From Ambrosia x helenae (Eukaryota; Streptophyta; Magnoliopsida; Asterales; Asteraceae), in NCBI GenBank assembly GCA_030844895.1, contig CM061232.1, positions 84,772,555 through 84,836,554 on the forward strand: DNA of 64,000 nt, read 5' to 3'. A program made the position numbers and the translations under genes. Positions 21,560-34,416 of this stretch are shown here, piece by piece; the stretch's first letter is position 1; each line of letters starts with the position of its first letter. The notes beneath the pieces are model-generated. The model saw nothing but the letters and a program-made list of their open reading frames with translations. It did not search any database and was not told where the DNA came from.

Positions 21560-24500
21560 ATCTTCTTAACAGCACAATACCTGACCATTTTCTGAAATAT
21601 GACAGCTTGATCAGCATCTTCATCCTTGAAGTGGATCTGATTCATGTTCAGCGTCTGCATGTCTTGTTCAGAAAGATTCATCAGCTACATAGGATCCCAA
21701 ACCCGTATCTTCCTACAAATCATGGGACCGTTCTTCAAAATAATGTCTACTTCAGTAGTCAGATAGTCATAATACCAGAAAATAAACTTATCTGTGAAAT
21801 CTTGCTCTATCGGCATGAGAGGGTTCTTTGTCATTATCTCTGGTGGAGTGATCTTGTGCTTCCAAATGGGCTTACCAGTGATATGATGCAACTTATTAGT
21901 TTGGTAGCTCTTTGGATATTGCGGCTTTATGTACACCCACTTTGTGTTGCTTTATTTCTCTAGTAAACCTCTGTACATCTCTAGGTGATTGGTAGTCTTG
22001 ATCGGCTTTAAACGGGCAGGATCACGAACGTACGAGTGTGGTAAGGACTTGTTCTTGTAAACATTAGCAAAGTATAGAATTCCGGTCTTGAACTTGATCC
22101 CATTTGCATCAAACTGAGCCACATACATCCAGCTGACAATATTACTAGACATGAGATTCCATTTCTAGCTAACTTTTCATCTTGAGCTGGTTCCTGCTTC
22201 TTCTTGGAGTACCAAGCTTCACACGCTGCTTGAACACGCTTCTTTCTTTCTTCATTTGTTTTAGGGACATCTTCAAGTGGTTGATTCTTTATCCATTTAT
22301 CAACCATCTCAAAGTCAGTCTAAGTTGGTATATTGATCTCAAACTTGATCTCTTCAGTCTCATGCACATACTCAGGATATTTTTCAGCTGTGATATCTTC
22401 GATCTCAGTGTCGTCCAACGGTTCATATTCATTAAATGTTTCAGATGAGTCCAGTGGAGTTAACTATTCTTAAGTGATACCAAAGATCTGGGCGACTTCT
22501 TCTATGGATAGCTCTGGAGGTATTTCACCTTCCTCCAAATCCATATAAGCCTTGGTAACTGGATTCCCATCATCATCAATGAAGAACATGTTGTAGAACT
22601 ACTCGGTCCATTCTAGTGGCACCGATTTCGAAGCTACAACTTCCTTGAATAACCTGAGATCTTCTTCAGTTAGACCGGGTTGCAAGGAAGATTCTCCTGC
22701 ACCTGGTACACCACCTTGATCCTGGTCTTTCTTAGCTCTCCTTTCCCTGAACTTTGCATCGATCATTTTTGTCTTACAGGCCCCTACACCACCATCACTT
22801 CCAGGATCCTCTTCTTCCCCATCATCATCATCCCCAGAATGATCATCCCTAGACTCATGACCATCACCTTCAACGTCCTCTTAATCTTCTTCATCATCAT
22901 TGTCATCACGATCATCATTGTCCCCAAAGGTGAGTCTCTTATGCTTGTTCAGATACTTGTCAAATTTCTTCTTTAGTTTTTGATTCTCTGACTTTACAAT
23001 AGCAAGACGATTCCTTGTTTCATCACGTGAGTCAGTTAACAATCGAATCTCTTGCTCATTGTTGGATAGCTTAAGCATCGCCTCATCAAGTGTGGCTAAA
23101 AGTCTTCTGTTCTCTAACCGTGTTTTGTTAATTATAGTCAGGAGTTGGCGATCTCTGTTTTCTGATTCGCCTATCCTCCTCTGGTTCTCCAAATTCTCAG
23201 CAACCTGCATGTGCAACATGCTCACCAGGTTGTTAATCTGAGATTGGAGTGACGGAGCAGCAGGTGTGGTAGGAACTGGTGAAATTGATAGCATGAAGGG
23301 TGTTAGTTGAGCTGGTTGGGATCCTTAGAACTAAGGGAATCTTATTTCAGAAATTAATCTCTAAAGCTCAAATTCTATGGAAGTTTTAGAGGTGGAAGTT
23401 TGAACAGACGTTGCAGTTGAGCTTGACTTAGTGAAGACTGCAGGTTGTTCGGTAGATGGCGTGGGAATGGGAATTGGTTGCTGCGGTTGTGATTACGGTT
23501 GCTCTGGTTATTCTGGATTTGGATTTTCTTTTTGGTTTTTTGGTTTTGGTTTCTTCTGTCTGGGTGGTTGACTGAGTTGGTTCTTTGAATGTAACAGATT
23601 TAGCAGTTGAGGACTTTCTTGCTTTCTTGGGTAGCTACTTCATCAAAGATCTGCTTGAACTAGAAGCTTCCCATTATCTGGTGGCCTATCTTCTTCTATT
23701 TCGGTATCCAACTCTTTTAAGCTCACCATGAAGTCAGGATCATCACGTTCATCTCTTTCTCTTTGTAGTGCCTTGCGTTGCTGTAGGGTCGCAGTTACGC
23801 GGGCCTGCTTTAGGCGCTCTATCTCCTTTCCTTCTTTAGCAATCTTCTTCATCTGACGAGGTTTAGGATCTTCATCCTCTATCTCTTCGCTATCAGATCC
23901 TTCTTCAGATTGTCTAGTTTTTGGAGCCTTCCTAGCAGTAGGATCTTCACCAATAGAAACTATGCCCTTTCCCTTATCAGCTTAGGGTCCAGACGGTTCA
24001 GCTTCTGTGGTTGTAGAAGAGGCTGGTTCACCAACAACTATGCTACTAGTATCTGGTTCAGTAGTACCAGACTCTGGTTCAGACATAGGAGTACCACGGG
24101 TAGGTCCAGGCCTAGGGAGATTCCCTTGAGGTGCCCTCCCACCTTCTTCTCCATCATCAGCATTATCACCTCCTTCTTCATCCTATACTAGATCCACTAT
24201 CTCCACATCTGAATCACTATCATCGTGTCTCCAGCGATTCTGTGATGGTTCTACATAATATTCTCTAAGAATGTGCCCAATGATTCTCTTGAACGCAGGT
24301 TCTAAGCTTATCTTGTAAGTTTTCATCCTGGACATCCCAATATCATTCATATGATCTTGTTTCATGATATCTCCTTATACATTTGGTAAATCAAGAATCT
24401 GAACATCAAAGATCATCCGTAAGTATCTTGGTGAAAGAATCGATCTCTTTTCCTGTTTCTTATACATTGTGCTCAGGTTCTCCTTCATGTGATTAAATCT

Positions 24501-24800
24501 CATGCTAGAAAAGTTGAATGGCTTGTTCAGAATAAGAACCACCATAGCTGAGCAAATAGCCATCCTTGCGGCATCAAAACTAGTAATTATGGTACTTATG
24601 CAATGTATAAGGATATGTAAGAAATACTTCTGGTGCCTAAGATATGGTGTATAAGGAGTTAAAATGGTGTAGAAAATCCTTGAACGCTGAAAGAAATTGA
24701 TAAATTCCACATAGTCTGCGGTGTGCTTCGATGTCGCGTCCAGATGAGCTTTAACATTATGCTTTAAACCTAATGAGATCTCCATATCTGTAAACACTCA
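21560..24800 (-). pseudogene. Degenerate retroelement ORF, Asteraceae 'longin-like' gag-type protein
   Basis: About 3.2 kb of minus-strand coding sequence, broken by stops. The N-terminal part (24797-24375) has 'KYFLHILIHCISTIITSFDA' and 'MRFNHMKENL...LSPRYLRMIF'. This pattern recurs in a large family of Asteraceae retrotransposon proteins, often misnamed 'synaptobrevin, longin-like domain protein'. Acidic low-complexity stretches, a charged helix (23852-23643) and a leucine/charge heptad coiled coil (23294-22881) ending in a D/E-rich tail follow. The C-terminal part (about 22440-21685) has 'MVDKWIKNQPLEDVPKTNEE' and a lysine-rich segment. There is an acceptor-like TTTACAG just before the first Met. 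Probably a structural or accessory ORF of an LTR element; exact role unknown. Confidence 0.55.
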
Positions 24801-25346
24801 TATAAGAAACATAAGGACATCGAAAATGACTCAAAACAGATCCAAAATACAAAATTGCCAAAAATTCTAACTTTGCACGCATATAAAAATTCATACGTGT
24901 CATAAGGTCATGCGTATGGTTTCATACGCGTTAATATTGCACGCGTATGGACCAACACAAGCGTATGGAAATTCAAAATCACAAGATTTTGTTTCGATCG
25001 AATCAGGCCAAGAAATTTTAAGGATAGCTTCTAATACAACTGATTAAGAGATCCTTAAAACCATTTTGTTTTTGAACCATGATTCGATTGTTTATTATAG
25101 GGTTTTAAGTTCGATTCTAGTCAAAACCAAAAATCGATTGAAACATATGATATAGTGGATGAAAATGGCTGATTTTATGGGCAAAACATTCACCTTTCGA
25201 TTCTAATTCTAGGATATTAAAAGAAAATTTTGGTTGTGTTGTAGATTGAAAGGTCAAAGATTGGTCAAAGTTGGGTTTTATGTGTTAAGGGAGAAAGGCG
25301 TGTGGGATTATGGACTGAAAATGGTTAACTGTTCTTTATATATGTT

Positions 25347-26647
25347 TAGGGCTGCAAACGAACTGAACTTTCAGTGAACAGTTCATGAACCGTTCAGCGG
25401 GAAGTTCGTTCGTGTTCATTCGTTTAGTAAATGAACGAACACGAACAAAAAATTCCATTCGTTTAGTTAAACGAACGAACATGAACAGAGGTTGTGTTCA
25501 TTTGTTTATGTTCGTGAACGATCGGTAACGTGTTCGTTTATGTTCGTTTGTGTTAGATAATTTATTAAGGTTTTTAATTTTTATATTTTTTTATATTCTT
25601 TTATTTTTATTATTTTACCCAACAAATAATATATATGAGGTAAATATATGATTAATTAGATCAATAAACCCACTTTTGTAGATGCACAATTGTGACTATC
25701 GCTTTGGATTGACTATAATAGCGTTTTTGTATAAAGATGTTGATTTGAAGAAGCCCCATTCGACCATTACGGGGGGTCGAATGGACTTTATGTGAAGGTC
25801 GAATGAAGTTACAGAGGGATGAATGAAGACTTTGAATGTTCTATATTTTGGTTCGAGCCCAGGACAGGGTCGAATGAGTGGTTCGACCAACACACAGGGT
25901 CGAACCAAATGGTCTATATATAGTTTTGATTTTATTTGAATGTTAACTTTTGGCCATTTTGTCTAGGCTTTTCGTGTGTGTTCTCTTTGGGTTCTAGGAG
26001 GTTCCGATTAAGTCTTTTTCATTGTAAACCTAATCTAAACAAGTTGTAATCAAGTGTTTATGAATGAAAATGTTTATTGAAATGGATATTATCATGTATT
26101 GATTCGTTTTCTATCATTTTGCATGTGATTCAGGGATTCCGCACCTGAATTACTTCATTTATATGATTACGTAGTTGATTGCTTACAATTCGATCCTCTA
26201 CAACTTTTTGTATCCAAGTTCATTATATGTTTCCACGTTCCAGCGTTGATGCCCTCCACCTCAAACGCGCTCTGTTATCTATCTCCAATGCCCTTCTCTA
26301 GTACTTAGTATTTTTGGACAATTAGGTATATGTTGGGTGGATCTAGCTAATATTTTACTGTATATGAATTCAATGTAATTCGAAAGTTAATATATGTCCG
26401 TTTGTGTTTGTTTCCGTTCATGAACACTTGTTTGTGTTCATTAATGTTCGTTTGTGTTCATGTGCGTTCATGAACAAAATTAACAAACAAACACGAACAT
26501 GAACATGAGTGTTTTCTTAACAAACGAACACGAACAGAAAATCTCGGTCGGTAAGTGTTCATGAACTGTTCGTGAACACATAATTTTCTTAGCAAACGAA
26601 CATGGACAAGGCCTTGTTCGTGTTCATTTGGTTCGTTTGCAGCGCTA
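25347..26647. mobile_element. Non-autonomous hAT-type element, 1.3 kb
   Basis: The ends are TAGGGCTGCAAACGAAC (25347-25363) and an imperfect inverted copy GTTCGTTTGCAGCGCTA (26631-26647). The flanks TATATGTT (25339-25346) and TATATGGT (26648-26655) agree at 7 of 8 positions, fitting the 8-bp hAT TSD. Subterminal regions are dense in GAACACGAACGAAC-type repeats in both orientations, typical of hAT transposase-binding regions. The unique centre (25565-26390) encodes no transposase. Confidence 0.75.
25700..25925 (+). promoter_or_regulatory. GGTCGAA motif cluster upstream of TATA, inside the hAT element
   Basis: At least eight GGTCGAA/TTCGACC copies in both orientations (25745-25905) are followed by TCTATATATAG (about 25912-25922) and a leader-like stretch. 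The same motif is used in the family B LTR at 57.7 kb. Its presence in a hAT element may reflect capture of a promoter fragment. Confidence 0.45.
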
Positions 26648-27009
26648 TATATGGTATCCTCATGCGCGTCCAAGTCCCAACCCTTTGACCCGTATGAAGA
26701 CATTTCACGTGTATGACCCTTGGAACACATTACTTATACACGTATGACTCAAGACCCCTTCATGGTACCTAGCTTCATACGCGTACCTACACACACACTC
26801 GTATTGATTCATACGTGTATCAAAGCGGTTCATACGCATGTGGGTTTGCGATTTTTAAAAAAAATGCAATTTTACCCCTACATTCTTAAAGACTTAATTT
26901 AAACGCACGGGGACCCGGTTTCAAGTTTGGAAAATGATTTCTAACATTCATAAAGGACCAAACTACCCTTGAAACCCAAAACTGTGAGGATTTATCGTCC
27001 TTAGAAACA

Positions 27010-27584
27010 TTCTCCCGCTGAAACGTACAGTTAGTTTAACTTTGATTAAGTGAGTTGTTTCATTCACAGATGATTAGATACTCACACACAACTGGAACCA
27101 ACAGTTGTACTGAGATTTGTAAATTTACACCTTGTACTTACTTGAACCAACGTTTGACTTACACTACTGACCTTCGGATTTGAAAATTTGTCAGTTTTAG
27201 CATAAATCCGTTAAGTTGAACCTTTGAATTTCAAAATCCATTTAGCTGATCATCAGACTCCGACGGTTTTGAAAGGAAGATAAACACAATGCATTGAACT
27301 CACATCCAACATCGGTTCTTCAAAAATAAAGAAAAAATGGAAAATCTTTTTGTGTTTTTGATAATTTTTTATAGAAAGATAAGAAATTCAAATAAACGAA
27401 ACGGTATTGAATAGTCACAAACAATATATTTTTTTGTGGTTACGAAGATCGGAAAAAAGGAATGAAATTATTTGTAGTGTGATAGATCTTGGAGAAAGAA
27501 ATACAACCAATTTGGTGGTTGAACAACGAGGGATGTTGTTGGGGATGACAAGTGCGGTGGGGTGGAAATGAAAGGGTGTGAGTA
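27010..27584 (-). other. Sequence paralogous to 49.36-49.48 kb, no gene recognised
   Basis: The right part (27430-27592) matches 49361-49470 ('GTTACGAAGATCGG', 'ACCAATTTGGTGG', 'GTAGGTTAAAC'). On the minus strand it could be an old promoter/5' UTR. The remainder is AT-rich. Confidence 0.35.
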
Positions 27585-27592
27585 GGTTAAAC

Positions 27593-28092
27593 TAGGGCCG
27601 TAAACGAACCAAACGAACACGAATAAGGCCTTGTTCATGTTCGTTTGCTAAGGAATTAACGTGTTCACAAACTGTTCACGAACACTTACAGAACGAGCTT
27701 TTTTTGTTCGTGTTCGTTTTTTAAGGAAATAACGTGTTCACGAACTGTTCATGAACACTTACTGAACGAGATTTCTATTCGTGTTCGTTTGTATTTATTT
27801 ATTTTCTAAATTTAGATGTCGGACAAAAGAGAACACAAATGAACGTAAACGAACACAAATAGGCATTACTGAACAAAAAAGAGCACAAACTAACACATTA
27901 AATTATGAAAATTAGCATTTTTCATTGCTAACATTGTCCGCCCAAAATATACTAATTCAATTACCCAAATACACGTGACATAATCTTGATCACATAATGT
28001 CTTATAAAAACACAGATGTATCATATTAAACATGAAATCCTCGTTTAATCCACAAAAAAATAACAGTTAAAGTAATATTAACATGTGATACA

Positions 28093-28133
<41 letters not shown>

Positions 28134-28414
28134 CATAATCTACCACTGGGAAATTTGAAGAACTTTATTTAAATATAAAAAAATTAAAAACCCTAATGAA
28201 CTATCGAACACAAACAAACATAAATGGACACATTACCGAACGTTCACGAACATAAACAAATGAACGCGGCCTCTATTCATGTTCGTTTGTTTAACTTAAC
28301 GAACATAATTTCTTGTTTGTGATCGTTCATTTATTAAACGAACGAACACGAACGAACTTTCCGCCGAACAATTCACAAATTGTTCGCCAAACGTTTGGTT
28401 TGTTCACAGCCCTA
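27593..28414. mobile_element. Non-autonomous hAT-type element, 0.8 kb
   Basis: The terminal inverted repeats are TAGGGCCGTAAACGAACC (27593-27610) and GGTTTGTTCACAGCCCTA (28397-28414). The 8-bp TSD is GGTTAAAC/GGTTAAAT (7 of 8). The sequence at 49.46 kb resembles an unoccupied version of this target. It belongs to the same GAACACGAACGAAC family as 25347-26647. Contains a (TA)n run at 28097-28131 and no ORF. Confidence 0.82.
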
Positions 28415-28557
28415 GGTTAAATCATGTATATATGGGTAAAAACAAGCTTTTCTTTTTAATATTATATGCGTCGAATGGTACAAATTGCTTGGACAAAGAT
28501 GTACTAATGGACGGTCAGTAAAAAGTTGTAAACCTGAATACATGCATGGATGACTCG

Positions 28558-28664
28558 AGTTTTTTTGATGAATTAGTAGATTTATTAAATATTTTTATGT
28601 CTTTGGTAGGTGTCAGTCTTGGTTTTCTGATTTTGGGACTTCCGCAATCTAAGATTGCGGAAGT
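28558..28664 (+). repeat. Left terminal inverted repeat of the MULE
   Basis: It starts AGTTTTTTTGATGAATTAG and runs through 'TCTTTGGTAGGTGTCAG' and 'TGATTTTGGGACTTCCGC' into a palindrome. Identity to the right end is high apart from the T/A run and a few substitutions. Confidence 0.9.
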
Positions 28665-28796
28665 GATGATTTGGCTTGCTGACTCGGATGGCAACGATTG
28701 ACATGGAATGTTTAGTCGATGAGATGGCATGTCTAGGCTTGCATTTGTTGGGTGGGCCGATGAGAAGGCACTTCCACAATCTAAGATTGCGGAAGT
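28638..28796. promoter_or_regulatory. Two palindromes upstream of PMD gene 1
   Basis: Arms CTTCCGCAATCT and AGATTGCGGAAG around a single central base: one perfect copy at 28638-28664 and one with a single mismatch at 28770-28796. They lie 150-300 bp before the PMD gene 1 start codon (28945). The inner one is outside the TIR match, so it is not simply part of the transposon end. Confidence 0.7.
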
Positions 28797-28944
28797 CACA
28801 TCTCTTTGTTTTTTTTTTTTTGAGTTACAATCGACTAGGTGTATTATATATAGGTTAGTTTAGTTTTTTCGTTTAGAACGTCAAAATTCAATCGATAGGA
28901 GTCTTAATTTGAAGATTGCTAAATCATTTACCCTATTAATTAAT

Positions 28945-31126
28945 ATGGCATATTTAAACCCCGTTCCTCGCAATAAGCCACTTTTATGGGCTCAACCACA
29001 ACATTGTTCTGCGATGTTGTTTGAAGGAAATTGCGAACAGGGTAGTAAATTTGATTGTAGACGGGGGGCCAACCATTTTGGTGTGCAATTGGCAACCATC
29101 CGTTAGATCCACGCATTCAACAATTGGTGTGGATCGCTGGTTTTACCGGAGTTCTTGAGAGCGGATACCGCCAAATTGATCGAGAGCTAATAGTTGCCCT
29201 TGTTGAAAGATGGCGTCCTGAGACCCACACGTTTCACCTAAGATTTGGTGAGGCCACAGTGACGTTACAGGACATTAACGTCCTAATGGGTCTGTGGATT
29301 AATGATGCAGCGGTCACAAGAGCCGAATTCAACATGAAAGATGATGCGGAACGGGTAGAGTATGTCAAGAAATGTTAGGTGTAGTCACTGAGCCCCACAA
29401 TTTCCGCGGAAACACTTTGGATTCCAACATAATTGTAGAAAAAATAAAGGCTCCGTTACCCGCTGACGCCACTGAGAGCGATATCACACGACGCGCACGA
29501 TGTGTGATATTAATTATTTTATCATTTTCTCTCTTTCCCAACACAAGCCAAAGTTTTGTGTCGTCATTTTTACCACAATTGTTGGATCATAATCAATGTG
29601 GGAGGTTGAGTTGGGGGAGTGCCGTGTTAGCATGGTTGTATCGAAACTTATGCAAAGCAGCACTAAGGACCACAACCACGGTGGCAGGTCCTATGTTTTT
29701 GTTACAATTGTGGGCCTGGACCAGAATCAGGGTATTATCCCCCAGAGTTATACACCACTTGCCAGCTGGAAAACCATTTGGTGTCCTGTAAGTATTCTGT
29801 TATGCCTACATAATATTTATTAAAACATGTTAATTTAACTAATGATTGTTTTTATAATTATATTTATAGTTGGCGTGTTAAACACGACTTTACGGAGGTC
29901 GCATCACACTCCTGACGCCAAATTCGTTCACAGTTACAAAATCTTCATGGGGAGTCAGTAAGAGTTAATTTACATTATATTACTGGTTAAATCCGTACCA
30001 TGTCTTAATAATATTTTTTTGTGAACCAGCTTATTTGGCGACCATATGAAGAAGCGTTTGAGTCTTTGTCGGATTATTGCAGAGATGAGGAGGATTCATG
30101 GTGCTGTGAGTGTTACATTGTGTGGATGCATGTAGTTGAATACCACTCACCATCGAGGGTCCTTAGACAGTTTGGGTTTTGTCAATTGAGACTTCAGGAT
30201 CCTCCCCTTACCCCTGAAGTCCACCGTAAATTGCATGCAATGAAGCGTACCGGGAGAAGATACACAAACTGGACATATCAACATGCTAGCTATATCTCTT
30301 CATGGGATAATCACAGAGCCAATAGGGTGGACGGGGAACTTTCGAGAGTTCCTTCCGTGTCTCCCAATTACATGACTTGGTATTTGGAAAACACGGTTGG
30401 ATACGTCACCAACCCGATGAATAATCCGGTACCACAAACCGAATCCGAAGATGATGGGTCTATTACCGCACTACTGGTTTATATATCACTTTAATAATTA
30501 TGAATTAGTATATAATGCAAAATACTATTTTAATATTTGTTTTTTTTAATATTATTGTAGCTAGAAGGGTATACCGAGATATATAGCCAAGCGGCTCGGT
30601 ATATGGCAAGTGCTCATGCACAATTTGGAGACATTCAAAACACTACCAGCGCAGTGTTGTCTTCAATTCGCGAAGGAGATCGCCTGAATTATCCTTCACG
30701 TCTTCAATTCGCGAAGTGGAGACGTGTTGATAATGACGAAGCAGGGCCGTCAAGACGTGATGATAATGACGAAGCAGGGTCTTCTAGACTTCCAGATACT
30801 CCCATGTATGATGATGTGGACTATGCTGAGTTAGGAAGGTTGCTGGATGATGATGATGGGAGTGCTATTTTTACAAGGGCTGTTTCGTTCACATCCATGT
30901 TAGGGGGTTCATTCCACAACACTCTGAGGGGTTCATACCTACTCCTCACGAGTCTATTATGTGTACCCCCTCACCCCCTTATAACACTCAGGAATCTTCG
31001 TCCACTCTAATTGTTCAAAGTGAACAACCAACTCGGAATGTGGGTCGACCCCTATGTGGTGCCGGTGGTAGATATTGTCATCTACCTAGTTGTGGTGGTC
31101 CTAGTTTATGTAATAATCCTGCATGA
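28945..31126 (+). pseudogene. Plant mobile domain (PMD) gene 1, MAIN-like, frameshifted
   Basis: Encodes a protein of the plant mobile domain family (MAIN/MAIL1, 'phosphatase 7 long form-like'), a domain shared by host silencing factors and transposons. The start 'MAYLNPVPRNKPLLW' is at 28945. 'DPRIQQLVWIAGFTGVLESG', 'ALVERWRPETHTFHL', 'LSWGSAVLAWLYRNLCKAA' and 'LLQLWAWTRIRVLSP' are hallmark PMD segments. Donor GTAAGTATT at 29787 and acceptors at about 29870, 30029 and 30561 give four exons; the third reads 'LIWRPYEEAFESL'. The acidic last exon (from 'LEGYTEIYSQA') ends with 'RPLCGAGGRYC' after a shift. Minus-one frame changes occur near 29090 and 29372, and another near 31000. Function cannot be assigned beyond the domain. 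Confidence 0.82.
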
Positions 31127-31300
31127 AATTGCATTATGTTGAATTTACACGAGTTTAATTTCAAACTTATGAAATGGAAATGGAAATGGAACACGCAAAT
31201 GTAAGAAATGAGTACTAAGGTAAACCGATAACATACAATATCAAAGCAACACAAAATAGTACTACTACAAACTAGCATAGATAAAACAGGTCACAAGAAA

Positions 31301-34153
31301 TCACTGTTGACGGAATTCACAACTCTTTTTGTTGTGCCCAGTCAACTTACAAATGCTACATTTAGGGCGTGCTCTTGGTTGGTCTTCATGCGTAACATCC
31401 ATCTCGTTATGTATCATCCTTTGCTTCAACCTCCCACGTTTGACGGTAATTTGTGACGGGTTACCACAAATTCTCCATGTTTCCTGGTCCCAATCTCTTT
31501 TATGACCGAGGGGGTAAAAGTGCCCGCTGTACTGCAACCGATACATGGAAGTGTGGTATCGAGGATCAACAATGTCATGAATATTCTTACGTCGCAAATG
31601 GCAAACCGCTATAGCATGCGAACAGGGCTTACGTTCTATTTGCCACTTTGCCCACGAGCACCTTCTGTTACCGTACTCAACCGTATAATCGCTTCTGGGA
31701 AGCATCATACAAATGTACATAGTGTTCTCGGGATTTAGCATCACGTTCGGAAATGACCGTCCATATCCGGGGGCAAGATTGTTTCGCACCGTGTGGCAAT
31801 TCGATAATGGATGTTGAATTGATAAACATCCCTTATAAATGTAAAGTCTATGGCTGCCTTTATAGGCATCATCCTTTCTTTCGACAACACATGGTTAACA
31901 CATGTTTGTTGTTAGGTTACCCCAGCGACGATTTTTGTGGTCTCGCACCAGCATCCACTTATGGAGGCCAATATCTCTCAAGTATCTCCACGCCTCTATG
32001 TTAATGTACTTCATCTGTCTGATGGCATACCGATACTTATAACTCTGCGATGTGCTTCCGATTTTCCAGCAAAACTTCTTCAACGTGTTGCTCTTGAACT
32101 TTGACCTGAGATTGCTTCTTATGTGGCGAAGACAATAACGATGGTAAGCATGTGGCTCTCTCCATCCTTCCAATTCCTCCATTGTCCGTATGATTCCCAC
32201 ATGTCGGTCTGAAATAACACAAAGGGGACGGCTGGCATTGTGATGTGATAGATGCTCCCTAAACTGCTCCAAGAACCAAGACAAGCTCTCAATTGTCTCT
32301 TCATCCACAATTGCATACGCCACTGGAAGAATGTAGTTATTTGCGTTTTTCTCCACCGCAATCAATATATTACCCTTATACGTCCCCTTCAGATGAGAGC
32401 CGTCAATTGATATCACAGGCGCTGAATGTCTAAAGGCCTCAACTACAGGGCCGAATGCCCAGAAAACATATTTGAAGACCCTACATTCAGCAGTGCTCCT
32501 CTCATGATGACGCCACTTCACAACGGTACCAGGATTTGTTGCCAGTAACCTTTCCATGTAGGTAGGCAACTCATTAAAGCTGCTCTCCCAAGTACCGTAG
32601 ACATTCTCAAATGATTTTCTACGGGCAGTCCATGCCTTAGAGTAGGTGACATCGACCTTTAACGTCTCATTTACTTGGGTCATAATCTGTTTAACCGGGA
32701 AAGTTAAATCCGCCTTGACCTGTGCATAAATATGTGATGCAATATCTCTGGACCGTAGTGCCCTGTTGTTATTTATTTCTACCGTTGAGTAGCATGTGTG
32801 TCTTGGACTCCATTTGTGCAAACACCAGAAGGCTCCTTTATGTGGACGTGATGCAGCAGCAGCCCACATACATGAAGAGTTTTCGTTCTTGCATTTGACT
32901 CTAAATGTACCCGGTCTGCTTTCTATCACACGTAACTCCCTGTTACATTCTACGTTCCAATACCGAATGGCTTTAACTACTTTCTCTTTATTTTTGAAGT
33001 AGATACCGACACGGATACTGTTTACGTTTCCATTCCAGATCTCCATCGTATCTTCATCGTCGAAATCGGGTAGGCGATACACTTCTAACCCTTCTTCTTG
33101 CTCGTCGACATGTCTATCTATGAGGAATGAACGATTAATCCCTTCATGAAATTCAACACCTGTTGGGGCTTGTACTGCCCTGGCTTCTCCTTCTTCTTCG
33201 GCGCTTACTTCTGAATCAACGTCACTTGGTTGAAATTCAGTCTCTCTACTTGAATCCGACATAAAACCTTGCAATGAATAGTACTTATATCAGGATAAAT
33301 CCAAATATTGTATTACGAATAACAGTATCAATACCTTGAGAGTCATCTGAAGGTACATTGTTAAAATCGTTCTCGTTCTCATTCTCATCATTGTTGTCAT
33401 CACTGCTTTCGTCATTAGCAACTCGTTCATGTTGCCCTTTATCGTCATTACATAAAAAACCGACAGATTGATTAGATAAACTCAAGTATTTTTATTGAAA
33501 AAAAAAAAGTATTAAAGAAAGAAAAAAGTATGGTACAACGCAGGATTTTTACCTTCATCGTAGTCGACAACATTATCCTCATCGTTATCATTGGCATCTA
33601 AATTAGCAACATACTCTTCATTATAGTGATAATCAGTATAGTGGTAATCTGGAACAGGTTGTCTATTTGAGCTTTCTATGAGGTTGTTGTACATTGAAGA
33701 ACCGAGTTCCAAATTGATTGACTGCATCTGCTATTGTGTTGGAGTATGAAATGCTTCTTCATCGTAAGACACCGTGAACCGCCTTAAGAGATCCATAACA
33801 CTACTTTCTTCTAATGGAACTAATGGGGTGTGCTGAACGTGGATCACTACTACGTATTGGTTTATGTTCGATGCTAGATATAACATCATTTCCATACCCT
33901 CATTTCCTGTGATGTATGTAGCCTCAGAACACCCCTCGAAAGTGTAATACATTGTTAACTTAACATTGTATGAACACTTGTCTATTTGAGTAATGAGACA
34001 AACGTGATCGAGAAAATCCGTGTATGACATTCTATGGGTCATAATAAGTGTAGTTGACACTGTATTGTTGTCAACTGTAATGTCTGTCTGGTTTTTGTAA
34101 GTAATGTCACCACCCCAGTAAAGTTTAACAATGAAAGGGGAAAAGGTGTCCAT
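31301..34153 (-). pseudogene. MURA-type MULE transposase, decayed
   Basis: The N-terminal MULE region 'MDTFSPFIVKLYWGGDITY' (34153) is followed by acidic exons. GT-AG introns are likely at about 33549-33446 and 33331-33248. The main exon (33247-31895) has the MULE DDE core: 'VISIDGSHLKGTYKGNILIA', then 'CVISDRHVGIIRTMEE' and 'HAYHRYCLRHIRSN', ending 'RRWGNLTTNM'. After about 100 bp of shifted frame ('RMMPIKAAIDFTF' is readable) a SWIM-like segment 'CSWAKWQIERKPCSHA' and a CCHC knuckle 'CSICKLTGHNKKSC' follow to 31301. The first Cys pair of SWIM is incomplete (Trp replaces Cys). An in-frame TAG at 33731-33733 and two frameshifts near 31890 and 31790 make it non-functional. It is divergent from the GRF gene and convergent with PMD gene 1. 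Confidence 0.9.
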
Positions 34154-34242
34154 TAAGAAGGTAAAGTAGAGTGAGCTTTGATTGTGGATGGGTTTTAACT
34201 GAGATTCGTTATCAATATTTGTAGAATTTGTGGATTAGAGAA

Positions 34243-34335
34243 ATCCGCAATCTGAGATTGCGGAAGTAGAGAAATCCGCAATCTGAGATTGCGGAAGTAG
34301 AGAAATAGAGACATCCGCAATATGAGATCGCAGAA
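34243..34335. promoter_or_regulatory. Three palindromes in the divergent transposase/GRF promoter
   Basis: TCCGCAATCT-G-AGATTGCGGA occurs at 34244-34264 and 34275-34295. A degenerate third copy lies at about 34314-34335. They sit in the 263-bp gap between the transposase start (34153, minus) and the GRF start (34417, plus). The core matches the subterminal palindromes of the element. Confidence 0.75.
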
Positions 34336-34416
34336 GTAGAATTTGTGCTTCCACATAAGGGAACCCCAGAAACCAAATTTCCAGTTAACTCCATAGAAAA
34401 ATCTCCATGTCAAACA

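Larger units (their letters stand above)
24880..27009 (-). promoter_or_regulatory. LTR-like promoter with CATACGYGTATG clusters, split by a hAT element
   Basis: On the minus strand, cluster I (26845-26660) holds at least eight CATACGYGTATG-like sites and ends at ...GGATACCATATA. The hAT element (26647-25347) separates this from TATATAAAGAAC (about 25342-25331). Rejoining gives a good TATA box. Cluster II (24970-24880) holds six more sites in the leader before the gag-like ORF. A polypurine-like CAGCGGGAGAA precedes TGTTTC at 27009, which could mark the LTR start; that boundary is tentative. Confidence 0.5.

Noticed and set aside
27009..27021. Definite LTR start with polypurine tract for the minus-strand element at 21.6-27.0 kb
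   Set aside because: A polypurine tract there implies a 3' LTR, yet the gag-like ORF lies downstream as for a 5' LTR. Kept only as a tentative boundary.
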